From positions 1 through 38,564 of the forward strand of contig NZ_CDCE01000028.1 in assembly GCF_000819805.1 (NCBI RefSeq): a stretch of DNA of 38,564 nt, read 5' to 3'. Each line of letters begins with the position of its first letter. Position 1 is the first letter of the stretch. Positions 36,132 through 38,564 of this stretch are shown here, piece after piece. The notes under the pieces are model-generated. The model did not search any database and was not told where the DNA came from. It saw only the letters and a list, made by a program, of their open reading frames with translations. Source of the DNA: Aeromonas diversa CDC 2478-85 (GTDB lineage: Bacteria; Pseudomonadota; Gammaproteobacteria; Enterobacterales; Aeromonadaceae). The translations under genes and the position numbers were made by a program.

Positions 36132-36998
36132 ATGCTCACCGATCGCCCTCTGACCCGTTACGTGACCCAGGCCAAGAATGAGGCGGGTCTTCCCCTGCTC
36201 AAGATCAGCAACGAGCTGGCCCACTGTGAAATCAGCCTCTTCGGCGGACATGTGCTGACCTATGGTCGCCATGGAGAAACCCCGCTGATCTGGCTGAGCG
36301 ACAAGGCCCTGCTGGACGGCAGCAAGCCGATCCGCGGCGGTATTCCCCTGTGCTGGCCCTGGTTTGGCCCGGCGCCGGCTCGCGTCGGCAGCGGCAAGCC
36401 CTCTCACGGTTTCGCTCGCTCCATACTGTGGACGCTGGATGGGGTGTCGGATCATGAGGACGGCACCCTGGTGCACCTCTCCCTGCGCGATAGCCATGCC
36501 ACCCGCGCCCAGTGGGATCACGCCTTCGAGCTCGAGCTGGACATCCTGGTCGGGCGCGAGCTCTCCCTGGTGCTCACCACCCGCAACACGGGTGAGACGC
36601 CGCTGGTCTACAACGCAGCTCTGCACACCTACTTGCAGGTCGGCGCCCCCGAGCAGGTGAGCGTCATCGGCCTGGGTGAGCCCTACCTCGACAAACTCAC
36701 CGGCGAGGCTGCGCGCCAGCAGGGTCCCCTGCCCCTGACGGCCGCCATGGATCGTATCTATCAGGCCCCTGAGGCCGTGGTGAAGGTACGCGACGGCGAT
36801 CGCTGTATCGAGGTCGTGAGCGGCAACCACGACAGCGTGGTGGTGTGGAACCCCTGGCAAGAGGGCGCGGCAGGCATGGCCGACATGAGCGACGACGGTT
36901 ATCGCACCATGCTGTGTGTCGAGGCGGCGATCACCGCAGACGCGGGTGTCATAGTGGCACCAGACGAGGAGCACAGCCTCTCCACCGTCATTTTGTAA
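36132..36998 (+). CDS. yeaD: D-hexose-6-phosphate mutarotase (YeaD family)
   Basis: Aldose-1-epimerase-fold enzyme expected to interconvert the anomers of glucose-6-phosphate; 288 residues. Family motifs are ISLFGGHVLTYGRHG, PIRGGIPLCWPWFGPA, SHGFARSILWTL (with the catalytic His), ALHTYLQVG (second His) and the ending DDGYRTMLCVEAA with the catalytic Glu. AAGGAG lies eight bases before the ATG. It follows gapA as in E. coli (gapA-yeaD), but the strong gapA terminator between them implies a separate promoter or limited read-through. Confidence 0.95.
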   Translation: MLTDRPLTRYVTQAKNEAGLPLLKISNELAHCEISLFGGHVLTYGRHGETPLIWLSDKALLDGSKPIRGGIPLCWPWFGPAPARVGSGKPSHGFARSILWTLDGVSDHEDGTLVHLSLRDSHATRAQWDHAFELELDILVGRELSLVLTTRNTGETPLVYNAALHTYLQVGAPEQVSVIGLGEPYLDKLTGEAARQQGPLPLTAAMDRIYQAPEAVVKVRDGDRCIEVVSGNHDSVVVWNPWQEGAAGMADMSDDGYRTMLCVEAAITADAGVIVAPDEEHSLSTVIL

Positions 36999-37012
36999 CC
37001 CAGTTACAACAA

Positions 37013-37037
37013 AGAGGGCGCCAATCTGGCGCCCTCT
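37013..37037. terminator. Hairpin between yeaD and nadA
   Basis: An 11-bp perfect stem (AGAGGGCGCCA / TGGCGCCCTCT) with a 3-base loop lies between the convergent yeaD and nadA stops. U tracts are poor on both sides, but position supports a shared terminator. Confidence 0.7.
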
Positions 37038-37046
37038 GAATTCGAA

Positions 37047-38108
37047 TCAGGCATTCCCCTTGGGGTTAAGCCGCAGGGCCGCCGCGAAGTCGAGCATGCG
37101 GTTGAGCGGCACCATGGCCTTCTCGCGCAGCGCCGCATCGACGCGGATCTCGTGCTGCTCGGCATTCCCGGTCAACGCCGACTTGATGGCCACCAGGCCG
37201 TTCATCGCCATCCAGGGGCAATGGGCGCAGCTGCGGCAGGTCGCGCCATCACCGCCGGTCGGGGCTTCCACCATCTCCTTATCCGGACAGGCCTGCTGCA
37301 TCTTGTAGAAGATGCCGCGGTCGGTCGCCACGATGAGCCGCTGGTGAGGGAGCTCGCGGGCCGCCTTAATGAGCTGGCTGGTCGAGCCGACCGCATCGGC
37401 CAACTCGATGACCGAGGCCGGCGATTCCGGGTGCACCAGCACGGCCGCGTCCGGGTTCTGACGCTTGAGCTCGCTCAGGGCGCGCGCCTTGAACTCGTCG
37501 TGGACGATGCAGTGGCCCTGCCAGCGCAGCATCTCGGCACCCGTCTTCTTCTCGATATAGGCCCCCAGGTGACGGTCCGGCGCCCAGATGATTTTTTTTC
37601 CCTGGCTGTCGAGGTGCTCGACGATCTCCAGCGCAATGCTGGAGGTGACCACCCAGTCCGCACGCGCCTTGACCGCTGCCGAGGTGTTGGCATAAACCAC
37701 GACCACGTGATCCGGGTGGGCATCGCAGAACTCGGTGAAGGTGTCGGCGGGGCAGCCGAGATCGAGTGAGCACTCGGCCTCCAGCGTCGGCATCAGGATC
37801 TGCTTCTCGGGGCTTAAGATCTTGGAGGTCTCCCCCATGAAGCGCACGCCGGCCACGATCAGGGTCTTGGCCGGGTGCTCCTTGCCGAAGCGGGCCATCT
37901 CGAGGGAGTCACCGACGAAACCGCCGGTCGCCTCGGCCAGGGCCTGGATCTCGGGGTCCGTGTAATAGTGGGCCACCAGAACGGCGTCACGCTCGATCAG
38001 CAGACGCTTGATTTCGTCGATCAGATGCTCGCGCTCGGAGGCGCTCAGGGGGACGGGCTTCGCCGGAAAGGGATAATCCATCTCGACGGCCGGAGGAATA
38101 ATGCTCAT
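37047..38108 (-). CDS. nadA: Quinolinate synthase
   Basis: [4Fe-4S] enzyme condensing iminoaspartate with dihydroxyacetone phosphate to quinolinate in de novo NAD synthesis. I start it at the ATG at 38108 ([15 protein letters not shown], 353 residues). From this start the three cluster cysteines fall at 113 ([10 protein letters not shown]), 200 ([10 protein letters not shown]) and 297 (CAHCPW), exactly the E. coli numbering. The longer frame to 38186 would run over its own promoter. [34 protein letters not shown] and HPESP are further family motifs. The start has only a weak GGAA upstream. It sits downstream of the tRNA cluster as in E. coli, separated by a strong terminator, with its own -10 box at 38142-38147. 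Confidence 0.98.
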   Translation of the reverse strand: MSIIPPAVEMDYPFPAKPVPLSASEREHLIDEIKRLLIERDAVLVAHYYTDPEIQALAEATGGFVGDSLEMARFGKEHPAKTLIVAGVRFMGETSKILSPEKQILMPTLEAECSLDLGCPADTFTEFCDAHPDHVVVVYANTSAAVKARADWVVTSSIALEIVEHLDSQGKKIIWAPDRHLGAYIEKKTGAEMLRWQGHCIVHDEFKARALSELKRQNPDAAVLVHPESPASVIELADAVGSTSQLIKAARELPHQRLIVATDRGIFYKMQQACPDKEMVEAPTGGDGATCRSCAHCPWMAMNGLVAIKSALTGNAEQHEIRVDAALREKAMVPLNRMLDFAAALRLNPKGNA

Positions 38109-38141
38109 TGCTGCGGTTCCATCATGCTGTGCATGAGGCGC

Positions 38142-38147
38142 ATTATA
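38142..38147 (-). promoter_or_regulatory. nadA -10 box
   Basis: A perfect TATAAT on the minus strand lies about 35 bases before the nadA ATG. The -35 is unclear; TTGCCG at 19-base spacing is the nearest match. No clear operator is seen. Confidence 0.55.
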
Positions 38148-38187
38148 CCCTTCGCCATGGACAATCCGGCAACAAAAGAGCGGCATA

Positions 38188-38217
38188 AGAAAAAGGCCCG
38201 CATTGCTGCGGGCCTTT
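38188..38217 (-). terminator. Terminator of the tRNA operon
   Basis: AAAGGCCCGCA and TGCGGGCCTTT (11 bp) with a TTGC loop are followed on the minus strand by a U-rich run. It lies just after the last tRNA-Lys and before the nadA promoter. Confidence 0.95.
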
Positions 38218-38223
38218 GGATAG

Positions 38224-38299
38224 TGGTGGGTCGTGCAGGATTCGAACCTGCGACCAATTGATTAAAAGTCAACTGCTCTACCGACTGAGCTAACGACCC
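38224..38299 (-). tRNA. tRNA-Lys (anticodon UUU)
   Basis: The 76-base minus-strand gene begins GGGTCGTTAGCTCAG, has anticodon TTT in a CTTTTAA loop, a GGTTCGAATCC T arm, and an encoded CCA end. It closely matches E. coli tRNA-Lys. It is the last gene of the cluster and identical to the copy at 38440-38515. Confidence 0.98.
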
Positions 38300-38344
38300 A
38301 CTCAAGGCTGTGTGACCGGACGCTTGGGTCGTCCTCGTCAAATT

Positions 38345-38420
38345 TGGTGGTCGCTACTGGGATCGAACCAGTGACCCCCTCCTTGTAAGGGAGGTGCTCT
38401 CCCAGCTGAGCTAAGCGACC
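38345..38420 (-). tRNA. tRNA-Val (anticodon UAC)
   Basis: The 76-base minus-strand gene begins GGTCGCTTAGCTCAG, has anticodon TAC (CTTACAA loop), a GGTTCGATCCC T arm and encoded CCA. It lies between the two tRNA-Lys genes, as in the E. coli lysT-valT-lysW cluster. Confidence 0.98.
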
Positions 38421-38439
38421 TGGGATACTGCTTAAAAAA

Positions 38440-38515
38440 TGGTGGGTCGTGCAGGATTCGAACCTGCGACCAATTGATTAAAAGTCAACTGCTCTACCGA
38501 CTGAGCTAACGACCC
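38440..38515 (-). tRNA. tRNA-Lys (anticodon UUU), second copy
   Basis: Identical over all 76 bases to the gene at 38224-38299. It is followed on its upstream side by the same 45-base spacer that precedes the first copy. Confidence 0.98.
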
Positions 38516-38560
38516 ACTCAAGGCTGTGTGACCGGACGCTTGGGTCGTCCTCGTCAAATT

Positions 38561-38564
38561 TGGT
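38561..38564 (-). tRNA. 3' end of a further tRNA-Val, cut by window edge
   Basis: Only the discriminator and CCA end (TGGT on the plus strand) are inside the window. It is called because the preceding 121 bases repeat the Lys plus spacer unit exactly, and in the first unit the same spacer leads straight into tRNA-Val. Confidence 0.6.

Larger units (their letters stand above)
38224..38564 (-). repeat. Tandem tRNA Lys-spacer-Val repeat, 216-base period
   Basis: Bases 38224-38348 (tRNA-Lys, the 45-base spacer and the tRNA-Val end) recur without change at 38440-38564, an offset of 216. The spacer is as identical as the tRNAs, which points to recent duplication or gene conversion. The array probably continues past the right edge. 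Confidence 0.9.

Noticed and set aside
38105..38341. A 78-codon minus-strand frame near the tRNAs
   Set aside because: It translates tRNA-Lys itself (the familiar [11 protein letters not shown] artefact) and is not a protein gene.

Overview
The window looks like core chromosome of a gammaproteobacterium, most likely Aeromonas or a close relative. This is inferred from GC-rich coding sequence, protein sequences close to the enteric/Vibrio type (ErpA, FadH, NadA, TesB, PutP, GltS) and gene order. I see no insertion sequence, prophage, CRISPR array or defence island. All recognisable genes are intact.

Layout, left to right. Bases 1-240 hold the promoter and leader of an rRNA operon (minus strand) that runs off the left edge: P1 with an AT-rich UP region, P2 and boxA. 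Next come a two-gene RND efflux operon (326-4533, minus), erpA (minus) with an IscR type 1-like operator, a coiled-coil membrane protein, and clcA. hemL and a YjiH-family membrane protein are on the plus strand. An orphan sugar-type periplasmic binding protein, tesB, putP and an SgrR-family regulator follow on the minus strand. A 730-base gene-free region (16235-16966) separates the SgrR-like gene from an Lrp/AsnC regulator. Then come a YdjA-type nitroreductase and fadH (minus, with a PsrA-type palindrome on its promoter), sppA (plus), gltS (minus, long structured leader) and ansA (plus).

The right third resembles the E. coli ansA / yeaC-msrB-gapA-yeaD neighbourhood with genes inserted: ansA, yeaC, an N-terminally extended GAPDH-like gene, a DUF2989 lipoprotein, msrB, the glycogen/maltodextrin operon malQ-glgB-glgX, gapA and yeaD. 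The end is nadA preceded by a tRNA cluster (Lys-Val-Lys-[Val]), as in E. coli, here built from a 216-base tandem repeat.

Functional themes are central carbon and glucan metabolism (malQ, glgB, glgX, gapA, gap-like, yeaD), fatty-acid turnover (fadH, tesB), amino-acid uptake and catabolism (putP, gltS, ansA), cofactor and Fe-S biogenesis (hemL, nadA, erpA), repair (msrB) and efflux.

The least explained part is the gene-free region 16235-16966. On the minus strand it can form a multi-helix RNA ending in a strong intrinsic terminator. Three of its helices each contain a pair that is G-U on the minus strand but A-C on the plus strand, so the fold is strand-specific. A second, plus-strand promoter-plus-hairpin candidate lies divergent from the SgrR-like gene, where E. 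coli keeps SgrS. These are the best candidates for something undescribed, but they rest on manual folding only.
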